Source: Rhynchopus sp. YZ270_cl-10
Taxonomy: Eukaryota > Euglenozoa > Diplonemea > Diplonemida > Diplonemidae
DNA length: 64,000 bases
NCBI GenBank assembly: GCA_964035575.1
Contig: OZ037932.1
Span: 744,001 to 808,000 of the forward strand
Reading direction: 5' to 3'
A program made the position numbers and the translations under genes. Below are positions 27,701 through 38,925 of this stretch, one piece after another. The first letter of the stretch is position 1, and every line of letters begins with the position of its first letter. A model generated the notes under the pieces. It worked only from the letters and a program-made list of their open reading frames with translations. It did not search any database and was not told where the DNA came from.

Positions 27701-29418
27701 ATGCTTCGAATATCGCGCACCGTTCCTCCCGTATCGGTGCATTCCTCTTCAAGGTGTGCAAGGAAGTCTGGGAGTGGTAGGGTCTCCCATTTGAGGCCTC
27801 CGCTGAAGTCCAACCAAATACCTGGGTCTTCACCATGGATTAAGAGTGTTATTGCAGTGAGAAGGGGTTGCAGCGCTTCGTTAAGAAGGTCTAAGAGGAG
27901 GGTCGTGGCAGTAGAATCTCCGGTGCTTTGCGCACCGCGGAGCTCTCTGTACAGTGCCTGGAGGAGAACCGAACCGACCGGAAACGCGGCAACATTCCCT
28001 TCTCCAGGGAGGAAGAGCTTTGCGGTTAAGGCAAACACCTTTGCGAGAGGACGAAGCAGTTTTGTAACCAAAATGAGGAGCGGGACGCTGTTGCGGAGGA
28101 TATCGGCCTGCATCGCATGAATCTTTTGGAGAAGATGCGAACAGAATAGTGGCAAGGTAGGTCCAGATGTCTGTTGTGCTCCTGTTGTGCATGCGACAGA
28201 CAGCGCTGTGTGCATCGAAGCAATACGCAGTGGTTCTGCTACAGCCTCTCGCACCGCACCCCAGGTAAGTCCAGGAACGGTAATCTCCTTTCCCTCTGGT
28301 GCATGCAAGGACCATACCCCTTCGTGTAAACGGAACAGTGCTGATTGTTTGCCTGCAACGCATGACAACAAACACTTCACCAACACCGCCTCCTCCACCA
28401 CATCACACCGCACCGACGGTCGCTGCGCTATCATCAACTCTGCCACCGACAACACAGCACTCTCATCTTCCCCCTCCCCTTCCTCAACCCACCTCGTCCA
28501 AGAAGAAACCATATTCTCTCCACCCTCCTGACACACCTCCCCTTTAACCTCCTCCACCTCAAAAATCTTCGGTAAAATCGCGGTATAAGATTGCCTCTTA
28601 AAGAACGGCAACGAATCTGTTTTGCTCCGTTTCTTTTGTTGATCTGTCACATCCCCTCTGATCACATGCCCAAAAGGCTGCCACGCTGACAACGATATCA
28701 CCGGATGCTCCACACCTTTCACCCCCAACTTTGCCATACTATTTAACCCTGCCGGCGTCGACACACCCCCTGGACGATACAATTTGCTAAGAACCGCTAA
28801 CACCCGGGAAATGGTTTGTTCCTGCAGAACAACAGCAGTAGAAGAACAATCTACCACACCCCCTATTGCTGTCACCACCGCAGCATCCCTTTGTTGCAGA
28901 TTCCATAGCATATCTTCAAGCGAACGTACCCTTTCAGCGGAATCCTTTCTCCCTTCTGAGGATAAGGCATGCCGAACAGCAGCCATCCGTCGTCTCGCAT
29001 CAATGCGTTCGTCCCGCACTTCATCTCCATCCGCTTCATATCGTGCACGGTTGTACGCACCAGAAGGGTCTACACATCGATCAAAGAATTCTGTCTTCAA
29101 ACTCCCTTTAAAACCACTCTCCGCAAGCCTATCCAAACATTTTCTCACATCAAGAGAAATCCTCCCTCCAACTACTGCAGTCTCTATTCTGACATCACTC
29201 TTTTTTCTGGCAAAAATACGGTTCGTATGGATTTCAGGTACTATTTCGGGAACGGTAACAGTGGCGAGAGGAGGGTCACTCTGGGTCTCAGCGGGAATAC
29301 GGTGTTGCTTCACGATCTCATGAAGGAAGCTGAACGGTCTGTGCTCCTCTTGGGGTGTGGTAGTAGTAGTTGTGGTGTCAGGCAAGGGGGAAGAAGATGG
29401 AGCGGAAACCGCAGTCAT
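24794..29418 (-). CDS. Gamma-tubulin complex component (GCP5/GCP6-like)
   Basis: Three exons (29418-25672, 25595-25528, 25394-24794) join to 1471 residues. The N-terminal third has the GRIP1/Spc97 pattern: an EEAVLVKCLLSCVAGK start, a helical array, then LLDLLNEALQPLLTAITLLIHGEDPGIWLDF, which matches the GCP segment ending in the small side-chain WLxxG/D region. A long insert of basic coiled coil and disordered sequence (about residues 610-1060) follows, as in GCP6. GRIP2-like helices follow (LIDTMAVVHGVYLGYDSFL; then, across the introns, LRHIVTESHLRVYQRVHRLLLALQ), and the C-terminus resembles the gamma-tubulin-binding domain. It would act at basal bodies or spindle poles to nucleate microtubules. 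Introns are 76 nt (GTGTGT) and 133 nt (GTATGC). The subtype call is less sure than the family. Confidence 0.72.
25414..25454 (+). repeat. R1 repeat inside the last GCP intron
   Basis: GTTTGTAAGATGATCCTAAG, TCTCTCGTG, CTTAGTTACC. Its purine head is the complement of the pyrimidine tract CTTTTCTTTCCTTTCTACAG of the exon 3 acceptor (25395), so the repeat supplies the 3' splice-site context. Confidence 0.7.
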
Positions 29419-29500
29419 CGCCGTCTCGTTTTTTTTGTGTTATATTTGTGTGTTTTGTGTACAAACCGCCCTATTCTAGAGGGGTAGAAAAAACTGTAAT
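29419..29500 (-). promoter_or_regulatory. Probable trans-splice acceptor of the GCP-like gene
   Basis: TTTTTTCTACCCCTCTAG lies about 60 nt upstream of the ATG at 29418 on the minus strand. Confidence 0.45.
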
Positions 29501-29597
29501 TTTTGTGGTGGTTTTTTATCCCCGAATTTGGAAAAAAATGAATAAAAAATGGTCTTTTAATAGATGCCTCAAAAAAGGAATGAAAATTGTAAAATTT

Positions 29598-31280
29598 TCA
29601 TTTTTCAGTGTTCGTCTCCTCTTCGAGGAACCCTTCTAATACCTTTATAGGTAGCAGTCTGAGCCATGCGTGCATTTCTTCTACCTTTTGCGTTGCGCTT
29701 TGTTGAACCCCGAAGAGGTCATACGCATGGCAGAGAAAGTCACGGCGGGGGATGCTTGCGGGTAGGTCCTCTGCAGGAGACACACCATCTCTGCCTCCTG
29801 TCAGTACAGCACGCAGCTGTTGGGAGACCATACGGAGTGAGTCATCACCATCACCCCCATCCACATCAAACAGCCCCGCCAAAGTTACGTGAAGCAAAAA
29901 CGCGGTGACACACTTCGGAAACACCCTTCGCATTTCACCAAGCAAGACCCCCCTCTCCTCTACCTCCTGCGCACCATACTCAGACGCTGCAACGGCTTTC
30001 TCGTAGACCGTCACGAAGCACTCCCTTAAGGGAATTCCTAAGGGGGATACCTCTGCTTTAGTTCGTTTCAACCATTTGGTTAAGAGGCGGTTCGCTCTGG
30101 CGCCACGGAAGATGAGGTGGTATTTAACTCTTTCTAATAGGTTGATGACACAGCGGGTCGTCAAAAAATCGTTTCGTAACCAAATTTCAACCGATTCTGT
30201 GAGTTGCGCTGCAAGAATTGTGCCAGGGTCGGGTTCTTCTGTTCGAGGGCCCCCTCCTCCTCCTCCCCTCGCAAGAGAGCTAAAGGCGCGTCGTACGTGG
30301 CCGTAGAGGCGGAGGGTTTCGGAATGTTTTGGGGTGTTAAAGAGGTCGGCTGTTGTGTCAATTTGTGAGACTGCTTCTCTCAGATCTGCCAGCTGTTGTG
30401 CCAGGATTGAGTTCGGGCGGAACCTCCATCGTTCTGCGAGGGAACGCATCTCCGCCTCGAAGCAGGCCCTTCCCTTAACAAGCCCTGGTAGCAGATCGCA
30501 CACTTCACTTCCGCTCCATCCATCATACGCTAACACCGAACTGCTTAAACCTAACCACTCATAGTATTCTGGAGGTTCACCTTTATCGAGCGTCACCCCT
30601 GTTACGACACCGACATTCGAATCCACATCGGAGGAGAAAAGATAGCGTTCGGGATATCTCCTCTTGAGGGCCATCAGGTTTGCGTGGAGCCGCGCGGTGA
30701 TGCGGGATTGAAAATTTGAAGGGATTGTCTCTGGTGTTTTGATACGAAGCAATCTTGGACTGTTTCGGGCAAGCTCAACGAGAAGACGTCCGCCAGACGC
30801 ATAGATAGGGTTATCTCTCAGATCGATTTCTTGAAGTGAACGATGTCCTTTAAGAAGTGTGGCCATATGAGAAATCGACCCTGAGTCAAGAGAACAGCCA
30901 CGAAACGAAACAGACTGCAAATCATGCCACACAGACACAACAGACAGAATGGGACGCAAACCAGATCGACCGCATAACGTATCCGACACATCCCAGACGG
31001 TAGGTAAGGCCTCATCCTCAAGCCCTTCCCATGCCACCAACGTCCCCAACGCCTGTGTATTAACATGCGCACGGCATCGGAAACATTCATTGACGTACAG
31101 CCGAGACCACCCTCGCCCCACCTCCTGCACCTCGTATGCGCTGAAGGGGACGTCCTCCTCCACAAAACGGTCGCATCGTTGACGCTCTGCAGCCTCCGGA
31201 CGGACAAGAAATGCGTCATGCAAACGAGAGGCACGTTGTAACAACTCTGTATGCTGAGCATATTCCGCTATTATCTCCAT
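29598..31280 (-). CDS. Leucine-rich-repeat protein, 560 residues
   Basis: Single exon, MEIIAEYAQH to EEETNTEK. Residues about 100-190 contain two or three LRR-type units (LQSVSFRGCSLDSGSI, LQEIDLRDNPIYASGG, LLRIKTP). The C-terminal 350 residues are helical, with a Gly run (GGGGGGP) after an Arg-rich helix. No catalytic motif is seen and I do not recognise the family. The start is preceded at about 60 nt by GTTTTGCTCTTTTGCAG. A structural or regulatory role is possible. Confidence 0.7.
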   Translation of the reverse strand: MEIIAEYAQHTELLQRASRLHDAFLVRPEAAERQRCDRFVEEDVPFSAYEVQEVGRGWSRLYVNECFRCRAHVNTQALGTLVAWEGLEDEALPTVWDVSDTLCGRSGLRPILSVVSVWHDLQSVSFRGCSLDSGSISHMATLLKGHRSLQEIDLRDNPIYASGGRLLVELARNSPRLLRIKTPETIPSNFQSRITARLHANLMALKRRYPERYLFSSDVDSNVGVVTGVTLDKGEPPEYYEWLGLSSSVLAYDGWSGSEVCDLLPGLVKGRACFEAEMRSLAERWRFRPNSILAQQLADLREAVSQIDTTADLFNTPKHSETLRLYGHVRRAFSSLARGGGGGGPRTEEPDPGTILAAQLTESVEIWLRNDFLTTRCVINLLERVKYHLIFRGARANRLLTKWLKRTKAEVSPLGIPLRECFVTVYEKAVAASEYGAQEVEERGVLLGEMRRVFPKCVTAFLLHVTLAGLFDVDGGDGDDSLRMVSQQLRAVLTGGRDGVSPAEDLPASIPRRDFLCHAYDLFGVQQSATQKVEEMHAWLRLLPIKVLEGFLEEETNTEK

Positions 31281-31461
31281 TTAGATTCTTTTTGGCAAAG
31301 ATTATTTTCTGTTTTGTGCATTTTTTAGGGGTTTTCTGCAAAAGAGCAAAACTGCAATAATTTTTGCGGAATGCTAAAAGATGTAAAACGTGGTATCTTT
31401 TTTTGGAAAAAAATACAAAAGAACCTCTGTGGAAATCAGGGGTATCAAAAGAGATTCACCC

Positions 31462-31941
31462 TCACAACGCCTGCATTGCTTTAAGTGCCCGAATCTCTTC
31501 ATCTTGAATGGCAAGCAGTGTCTCAGTGTGCGCCAGCTCCGCCACACTTTCATTGATCCGATCCCGAGAGAACGCGAAGGAGCGTTCTACGGTGCGGGCA
31601 GAATCCCGCAGCGCGCTTTTGAAGCACATATCTGCTTCACTGAGGGCGACGAGACGGTCTGAATACGCCCCCTTTTCACTACCAATTTCCTCAACATTCA
31701 CCTCAGTAGGACGCCCTGACAACGGCTCCACAGAACGTCCCTTAGGCACCGCAGAGGCAGACGCTGCCATCGACGCCGCCAACTCTTTATAGCGCGCGCC
31801 CGCCCTCTCCTCTCGTGCAGCCGAAGCCTCCCTCTCCCCTTCCGCCCAACACCGTCTCTCGGCTATACGCTGCAAATCGTCTCTGTCACGTTCAAGCTTT
31901 CTTCTGACAGATGCGGGCAAATGGTGGGTGTCTTGAGGCAT
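31462..31941 (-). CDS. Small coiled-coil protein, 159 residues
   Basis: The protein starts MPQDTHHLPASVRRK and is almost entirely helical and charged, with heptads at residues 15-55 and 95-155 (ALSEADMCFKSALRDSART, ELAHTETLLAIQDEEIRALK). The longer frame that begins at 32253 is discarded: its extra N-terminus is a translated C/T-rich tract, and a CCCTCCACAG acceptor lies at about 32050, some 110 nt upstream of the ATG. No family is recognised. Confidence 0.6.
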   Translation of the reverse strand: MPQDTHHLPASVRRKLERDRDDLQRIAERRCWAEGEREASAAREERAGARYKELAASMAASASAVPKGRSVEPLSGRPTEVNVEEIGSEKGAYSDRLVALSEADMCFKSALRDSARTVERSFAFSRDRINESVAELAHTETLLAIQDEEIRALKAMQAL

Positions 31942-32052
31942 AGGGAGGAGAAAAAGTGTAAATGGAACACAAAAAAAAATGAGAGGGGAAGGGGGAAGGG
32001 GGAGGGGGAAACAAACGAAGCGCGCGGGGGTGTGTAGATGTGGGGTGCTGTG

Positions 32053-33033
32053 GAGGGGGTGTGAAAGTTTGTTTGTTTTGTATTTGTTTTTGTTTTTTGC
32101 TACTCTGTTTGTTTTTGTATTGTATTTCATTGTAGTACTTTGTAAGTTGAGAGGTAGGTGCACTTCTTTGTTGAGATAGCGATTAATTCCTGTTGAAGCC
32201 TCACTATCGCGGAGGGGGTGGTGTATTTGCAAGTGAATGTGGGTACCTCCCAAGGGTGAAGAGATTGTGAAGATGTTTGCAAGGGAAAAGGGGGGTATTG
32301 GGTGTGCCCACTTTTATTTTTTTTTTATCGAACAAAATATCTTATGTCTACGATACATCTACTACGGTACCCCTTTTTTTTTCACACAGTCCCCTCAATT
32401 GGGGCTCTGAACACAAAAATAAAAAAACAATGGTTTAAAATATGCACCTCTCGTGCATACAACGAATCTTTCACAAAAAGAGGGGGAAAGTAGGTCTGCT
32501 GTGGTATTCTAATTTATCAAAAAAAAACTAATATTTTTGACACTTCAAGCAGGTTGTGTTCTAATAATTTCTTTTCCCGGCCAAAAAAAAAAAGAGACAG
32601 GGATGAATGAAGCGCGCAAGAAATATGTGTGAAGAGACATAACACAAAACTTTCCGTCGGGCTTTTTTCATGTGTACAGAACACTGATTGGGAGAGGGGA
32701 TAGCATCTCCCCCTTAGACTATACAATGCTCTACTGGGAGTGGGAGTGGGGAAGTGGGGCTAGGGGTTCGGGGGTGTATGCTTTCTCTTCTCGCTTGTTG
32801 TTGTACGAATGAGGGTTGAAGCACACACACACACACATCCCTTATTACGATTGGCTCTTTTGAAGAAGGAAAACGAAAATTGGAGATTTGACCAATGGTG
32901 ACTGCGCTTCTTGTGAACATCATTGTTTTCCCTCTAGCTTCTCTAAAAAAAGGGAGGAAGAGGGCAGTTGCGCGCACTTAGACCCTCCCCTTTAATAAAC
33001 GTATCAAATCGTTCTGAATCATGCGCTATTATG
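32053..33033. other. Intergenic interval
   Basis: No gene is seen. It contains an R1 copy (32431-32465), a short (AC)n run near 32824 and A/T tracts. Confidence 0.5.
32431..32465 (+). repeat. R1 hairpin repeat with alternative stem
   Basis: ATATGCACCTCTCGTGCATAC; stem ATGCAC/GTGCAT around the conserved CTCTC loop, preceded by an A-rich head. Confidence 0.65.
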
Positions 33034-36000
33034 CTATCCCATGACGTTCTCGTTCCCGGAGAGTAGTGATTCCTGTTGCAAAAAACGGGGGGTTTTAAAA
33101 ATAAAGAAAGTGTGGAGATTGCAGGTTGTGGCAACACAACCCGAGGTAACTACCACGACTACAATTTATCGTAAAAAATGACAATGTGTCAGCCCCGTTT
33201 GTTTCGACGCAGATTTAAAGGGAAACAACAAAAAAGAATTTGATTTGAAATACAAAGCCCTCAAAGAAAATAAGATTTGTTGACAGAAAACCCCTCCTTA
33301 CAGTGTAATTAAAACTAAACTAACATTTTTCCACTTGATTTTGTCCTTACTAATTTGCTATCGTGTCTTTTTCTTCTTTGACCGCAGTACATCAATACTC
33401 ACATACCTTCACCTTCGCCAGGTAGTCAGCAAGCTCTGCGTACTCACCTGCCTCCATCAGCTCGAATATGTAACGGAGACATGCCTGTAATGGGGTGTGT
33501 TCGGTCATTGTGTTAAAAACCATTTTTTTTTAATCCGTTTTCTTTTGGTAAATATTTCATTGAAAACCTACTTCGCAGAATCAACGTTCTTTTTTTGATT
33601 GTGTTGCGAATGATTACCACCTGATTGCATAGATAGATAGGTCCGGCGTGGGGCAGGAAAGGATCGGTTAAGTGATATCGCATTGTAAAAAAAAAAACCG
33701 CACTGTGTTTCCCCATGCATACCTTCGTCTGCTTCATCTGCGCCACCATCGCCACCACCTTCTCCTTTTCCGTTGTAGGGTTTTCCGGCGACTGCATTCC
33801 CTCTGTGATGCCGTACCCGAGCACCACCTCTGCTGGAATCATCGTATCGTTGAGCATACCACATGACCGCACAATCTCTTTGTAACGGAACACCTCACGC
33901 GACGAGCCCCCTTCTACCAACACAAGAAGCGTCTTGAGGGCGAGATGCACCTTCACAAAGTCACCACCGAAGCCTTCTAGCCAGGAGGCCACCGACTCAC
34001 GCAGCCCGCTTCCATCCTTTCTTGCTTGCGGAGGTACATTCCGCTGCGGCGACGGCGCAGCAGGAGACCCTACCCGAGGAGTTCCTCCCGCCACCCCACC
34101 TCTCGCCCTTTGCCTTGCCTGCGGTGGAACCTTCCCTCTCCCTGCATACCGTCCGTTCTGTTCAGCAAAACTCTCCTGAGGCTCATCCAGCTGCGACACC
34201 TCACTTAAGAAGCTTGAATGCCCCTGCGGCTTGCCCTGCCCATAGAGGTAGACTGATTCATCGTTGGTCTGAAAGGAGACATCAGGGGCAGCGTGGATGC
34301 CAAAGGGGGCCACCTTTGCTCTAGGCCGCATGCGGCAGACTTTGTTCATTACACTTTCGAGGTGGGAGTGCTGTGCGCTCTCTGTTGACATCTCTGTTTG
34401 GCGTGCCTCGAGAGGAGGCTGCTCCGGGCGCTGTGGGGTCAGCTCCTTCCTCTGAGGGGCCTGTCTTGCTACCCTCTGTGCTTTCCACTGTTGTGGTCCC
34501 ATGGAGGCGGAGGCTGGCATGGTGTGTTGGCGTGCTTGTTGTGGTTGGTGTTGTGCTTGGTGTTGTTGGTGTTGTTGGTGTTGTTGATGTTGTTGATGTT
34601 GTTGATGTTGTTGATGTTGTTGATGTTGTTGATGTTGTTGGTGTTGTTGCTCCAACCGCACACCCTTCTCCTCTCTTACGTCCAATGGGTGAATATCCCC
34701 TGAACTATGAGTTTGAATTTGCTCTAAAATCGCGTTTTGAAGAACAGAGTTTTGTTTGTAGTGCTGAGGTATATGCCTAGAGGGGCTTGGTCTGCGTGGT
34801 GGTGTTGCCGTTCGGTGCTCTGTCGTCGAGGATGCTGTGGTGTTCACACTGCAACGATCCCGCAGACGCCGTTTTTTCGCTTCTTCTTGCTTCTGATGTG
34901 AGGTGACCCTTTGCATTGTGTGTGACGCATGCCCCGGAACTGAATACCCTGCAGGAGCATTTCCTGCAGAGGTGCGGTACAACGCACCCATCTGTGAGGT
35001 GGTCGAGACAGCAGAGAGGAGGGAAGATTGGTGGGTGGTGTTGTTGCCTCTTAGGTCCTCTTGGTTGAAGAGGTCGTCTGCGAGGAGCGTGACCTCCAAG
35101 GGGCTGTCTTCTGCACTGAGGTAGGAGGTGTCGCGCATGGTGGTGTTCTGTGTCGTGGACATCTTGCCACGTTGGGTGAGAAGGCGGTCGTCAAGGAGAC
35201 GAAGGTTTGGGAGAAGGTTTTGGATAAGCGGGGCACAGTCTTGAAGCTGTCTGGCAGTGATGTTTGCGTCAGATGCGAGGCGGAGTGCGTGGACAGCTTT
35301 TGCTTCTTCGTCTGCGATGGTGGTCTGCGTGGTTTGGGTATGCGCCGCGCTGTCCCAGGTTTTTCCATTTAAAAACTTCTTCGCACGATCCACACATTCC
35401 TCTCCGGAGTGGAACACCACTGAAACCTGGCTATACCCCGGAGGCGCCTTCAACTCCCTCATCCTCCCCGACTGCATCTCCCTCATCGTCAACGTCGCGA
35501 AACTCACCTCCCACCGCACACCATTAATCTCCACTTTCAACCCCCCCTCCGGATCGCTCTGATACCCACTACTCAACCTCGCCGAACTCCTCCCATCCAA
35601 CGGCACATACCGGCTCGGCACACTCCGATCACGATAACACCATCTTTGAGGCGGCAATTCCACTACACTCTCCACAGAACCTTCACACCCAGAGAGAAGC
35701 AATAAGCCTCTCACCGCTGTTATCGGATCTTGATCTATATTGGGCACATATGACACCAAAATCTTACGTTTTACACCAGATGCGTCTGCTTTAACCTGAA
35801 CCTTGAGGGGAACTACAGGCTGCGGTGCAGGAAGGGAGGCACGACGCGGGGAGATTGTAACAGAAGGGACCTTAACCCCTTCCATCCGTTCTGCGGCTTT
35901 TGCGGCGACGGCGGTCGAGCGAGCATAGGTGATAACAGCAGAGCGTGGTGGAGGCATCGTCCCCCCTGCTGCCGCAACCGCAGCCAGCTCCGCTACTCCT

Positions 36001-37361
36001 TTCGCACTGCCTCCACGCAACTCTATCTTGTCTACTACTCCATAACTCCTGCATATTCCACGCAAACACGCAAGATTCACCTCCTCCGGAACAGGAGACA
36101 ACGAAATCCTCCTCCTCCCTGCAGGATCCGCAATAGGGCACCCCCTCAACAACAAAGTACGCAACCCTTGATTCATCGACAACGGACGAACATGAGACGT
36201 CATATGCATCAAATTATGTGACAAATCTAATGTCTCCAATATCGCAAGATGCTCCAAATTTTCGACCCGTCTAATCCGATTTCTCCCAAGAAATAAATGC
36301 TGTACAGAACGCAGTCCAGGAATATATGGAATCCTCGTCAAGCTGTTACGACGAAGATTTACCACCTCAAGACCAGCGCACCGCCCTAACCCTTCCATAT
36401 TCGTCAGAAGGTTTTCCGATGCATCAAGACGACGTAAACTGTGCGGAATATGGTTTAAATTCTGCAACCCACAGCCACGCACTTCCAACACCGCAATGCC
36501 TGCTAACACATCCCAGTCGATATGTTTATACACATCCACCTTTGCGCATGGTGTTGTTCGGGTATTGACTCCATCAGCCACATTAAGGCCATCTACAGGA
36601 TCGCTGCCTACATCACGCTCAGAGGAAACGCTGTGGCGACGTGGTGTGGTATGTACGTCATCCTCCTCCTCCCCCTCCTCATTCTGTGGTGGGGTTTGCG
36701 GGTGGTTGTCAGGAATATCCTGCACGTCTTCTGCCTGCTCCTGTTCACCCCAACCGCTGATAGACGCAGCAGGCACCTCATGAACGGAGAGGCTCTCGGG
36801 GAGATGTGGTGTTTCTTTGGAAAGTTTGCTCTGTCCGTTCTCCTGATGAGTTTCGCTTGAGGAGATGCTGACTTCTTTGTCCGACTCAGAAGGGTATTGC
36901 ACTACGGGGTGTGGTTCTAATGGGGTTTCCATGGGTGATAAAACCTGTTCGGTTTCGCTGCTGTGTTCTAAATCGGAGTTGTCTTGGAGATGGATTGGGC
37001 TTGAGACAGCGGGGTGTGGGGGGTCCACCTCTTCTTGAATCTCTCCACCTCTGTCTGTTGGTTTTGCGGTTTGGGAGAACGTCAAAGAATCCTCTTGTTC
37101 ATCTGGAACAGCAGGGTCGTCATCGTCATTGTGGTCTTCAGTTTGGAGGCCCTCTTTTGATTCTTCAAGCTGCAGCTTCATTGATGATGACGTTTCGTCT
37201 TCGTCTTCCTCGACAGCATTGCTGCGACGACGCTGTGCACGTTGCAACGCTTCTCTCGCCTTCTTCCCATCTGAACTATCCTCCGAAGACGAAGATGACG
37301 AAGTCTCATGAGACGAAGAATGAGAAGATGAATTCAAAGAGATCTCTTGATCTATTGTCAT
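33034..37361 (-). CDS. Large SDS22-like LRR protein with Gln/His repeat
   Basis: Exons 37361-33723, 33484-33407 and 33072-33034 join in phase (GTATGC and GTATGT donors) to 1251 residues; the last 13-residue exon is the least certain. Residues 1-290 are acidic and Ser-rich. Five SDS22-type LRRs follow (LEVRGCGLQNL, LRRLDASENLLTNM, LEVVNLRRNSLTRI, VQHLFLGRNRIRRV, LETLDLSHNLMHM), as in ciliary and centrosomal LRR proteins. The middle is basic and disordered, with a QQH tract of about ten units (34.56-34.64 kb). The C-terminal 150 residues form a helical domain continued by exon 2 (ACLRYIFELMEAGEYAELADYLAKVK). A pyrimidine tract ending CTTTTCAG at 37379 fixes the start. Confidence 0.75.
34552..34645 (-). 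repeat. 9-bp tandem repeat coding (QQH)n
   Basis: The plus strand reads tandem GTTGTTGAT or GTTGTTGGT units, decoding as Gln-Gln-His on the minus strand. Confidence 0.85.
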
Positions 37362-37378
37362 TTCTCCCTTTTTTTGGT

Positions 37379-37445
37379 CTGAAAAGATATGGGAGGGGAG
37401 GGGAGAGAGAGAGGGAGGGAGGGAGGGGGAGATTGGTGAGAAGAA
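37379..37445 (-). promoter_or_regulatory. Trans-splice acceptor of the large LRR gene
   Basis: CTCCCCCTCCCTCC-type tract ending ATATCTTTTCAG at 37379; the 5' UTR is 17 nt. Confidence 0.65.
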
Positions 37446-37569
37446 AAAAAAATCAGGTACCTTTTTTTTGAATATTTTTGGGCTTTTCATCACGTTTTGT
37501 TTTTTGGAGGGCTTTTGGGAAATACAGTAAAGACAAAAAAAATCAATAGAAAGATGTAGTTGTTGCATT

Positions 37570-37650
37570 GAAAAAAATCCAAACGGCAGTTACCCTGGCG
37601 GACGAACTGGGACGCAAAGTACTGCTGCTCCGTGGGTTAGTGAACGCCCG
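37570..37650 (+). repeat. R2-like repeat
   Basis: GGCGGACGAACTGGGACGCA then GCTGCTCCGTGGGTTAGTGA, matching the 3' half of other R2 copies. Confidence 0.45.
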
Positions 37651-37669
37651 GAATTTACAAAGAAAGAAA

Positions 37670-37708
37670 ACTTGAAAGATAAATCCGCCTCTCGTGCACA
37701 CATCATCT
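37670..37708 (+). repeat. R1 hairpin repeat
   Basis: CTTGAAAGATAAATCCG, CCTCTCGTG, CACACATC. Confidence 0.6.
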
Positions 37709-37998
37709 TACTAATAATGGTAGTTGGGGACGCAAACGCCTCTGTGGGCCTCAGACGGTTTTTAAAAGGGGGATGGGGTTTTCTCTCCTACACATAATTC
37801 TACGCGCCGTTACGAAGGGGCTGCGTGGTTCTGTAAGGGGGAGAAGACAAAATAGAGACATCAAGACCGCTCATAACATGCATTGCTGACTGAAGAGCGT
37901 TTAACCACACAGTGCACACCTCTGAGCAAAAAAGCCACGCGAAAAAAAGAGGATGCTGCTCCATACTTCACATAGCATAAACAACAGTTACGCATTTT

Positions 37999-38046
37999 AA
38001 AGTGAAGTTATTAATGCAGGCACCGACTGACCGGATGAAAGCATAA
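37999..38046 (+). repeat. R4 repeat, shortened copy
   Basis: AGTGAAGTTATTAATGCAGG, CACCGACTGACCGGATGAAA, GCA. Confidence 0.6.
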
Positions 38047-38063
38047 AAATGAAACATAAAAGA

Positions 38064-38138
38064 GAAGTTGAAAGTGCAAACGCCTTACCGCTTATCGGAT
38101 CGCAGGCACTGGTTCTCCGCGGGTTATCGAACCCCATA
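38064..38138 (+). repeat. R2 repeat, best copy
   Basis: GTTGAAAGTGCAAACGCC, GCTTATCGGATCGCAGGCAC, then TGGTTCTCCGCGGGTTATCG and AACCCC; the end can form GGGTT/AACCC. Confidence 0.7.
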
Positions 38139-38147
38139 AAAAAGCAT

Positions 38148-38906
38148 CTATTTCCAGGCCACGAGGTCCGCATATTTCACTAGCGTACCACCAAAGATAT
38201 CCAGCGCCGATCCGTAGGTGAGGTTTACTGTTCCATTGGAGAGTTTGCGTACATGGTCGAGATCTGCCACACTTCTTGCACCACCTGCATATGTGATGGG
38301 GATCTTCCCCCACGCACCCAGGTATGTCACCAGCTCTGCGTCAATGCCTTCGCACTTCCCCTCTACGTCAGCAGCATGGATCAAAAACTCACAGCAATAC
38401 TCCGACAGACGGTCCAACGTCTCATGCGTGACCTTAAGGTCCGTAAGGGTCTGCCATTTGTCCTTCGCCACCACCCATCCCCCTTCCACTCGCCTGCAAC
38501 TGAGGTCCAGAACCAAATGATCTTTGCCAACAATCGACACAATACGCTTAATTTTTTCAATGGAGACTGTGTCACCGTCAAACATATAGCTCGTGATAAT
38601 GACATGGCTTGCACCATGTTGGATCCATTGTAATGCGTTTTCATCAGTAATGCCACCACCAACCTGTAGGCCGGAGGGCCACGTGGATAATGCAGATTGT
38701 GCTGCTTCGGTGTTGCCTTTTCCCAGCATAATGACGTGGCCGCCGGTCAGCCCGTCAGCACGGTACATTTCGGCATAGTAGGAGGCAGGTTTCTCACTAA
38801 CGAAGTTCTCTTGCAGATCGCTGTTCTCGCCGTCCTTCAGCGTCCCGCCAACGATTTGCTTCACCTTGCCGCTGTGCAGATCAATGCAGGGGCGGAATTG
38901 GGTCAT
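38148..38906 (-). CDS. HIS6: Phosphoribosylformimino-AICAR-phosphate isomerase (HisA/HIS6)
   Basis: A single-exon, 252-residue (beta-alpha)8 protein of the eukaryotic HIS6 type. It isomerises ProFAR to PRFAR, step 4 of histidine biosynthesis, in the cytosol. The N-terminal catalytic Asp is in RPCIDLHSGKVKQIVGG (Asp9) and the second in LVLDLSC (Asp134). Phosphate-binding glycines appear as QVGGGITDE (81-89) and ITYAGGARS (204-212). The protein is full length against fungal and plant HIS6 (about 250-260). The start follows an acceptor CAG at 38926 by 19 nt. Its presence implies that the organism can make histidine, which parasitic kinetoplastids cannot. The DNA just upstream is duplicated upstream of the next gene. 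Confidence 0.93.
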   Translation of the reverse strand: MTQFRPCIDLHSGKVKQIVGGTLKDGENSDLQENFVSEKPASYYAEMYRADGLTGGHVIMLGKGNTEAAQSALSTWPSGLQVGGGITDENALQWIQHGASHVIITSYMFDGDTVSIEKIKRIVSIVGKDHLVLDLSCRRVEGGWVVAKDKWQTLTDLKVTHETLDRLSEYCCEFLIHAADVEGKCEGIDAELVTYLGAWGKIPITYAGGARSVADLDHVRKLSNGTVNLTYGSALDIFGGTLVKYADLVAWK

Positions 38907-38925
38907 GTTGCGGTGTATTGTTTTT

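Larger units (their letters stand above)
37446..38147. other. Intergenic repeat cluster
   Basis: No gene. It holds R2-like (37570-37650, 38064-38138), R1 (37670-37708) and R4 (37999-38046) copies, all in the same orientation. Confidence 0.6.

Noticed and set aside
38064-38138. R2 copies as functional tRNA genes
   Set aside because: Only a T-arm-like end is seen. There is no acceptor stem, D-arm or anticodon arm in the right places.
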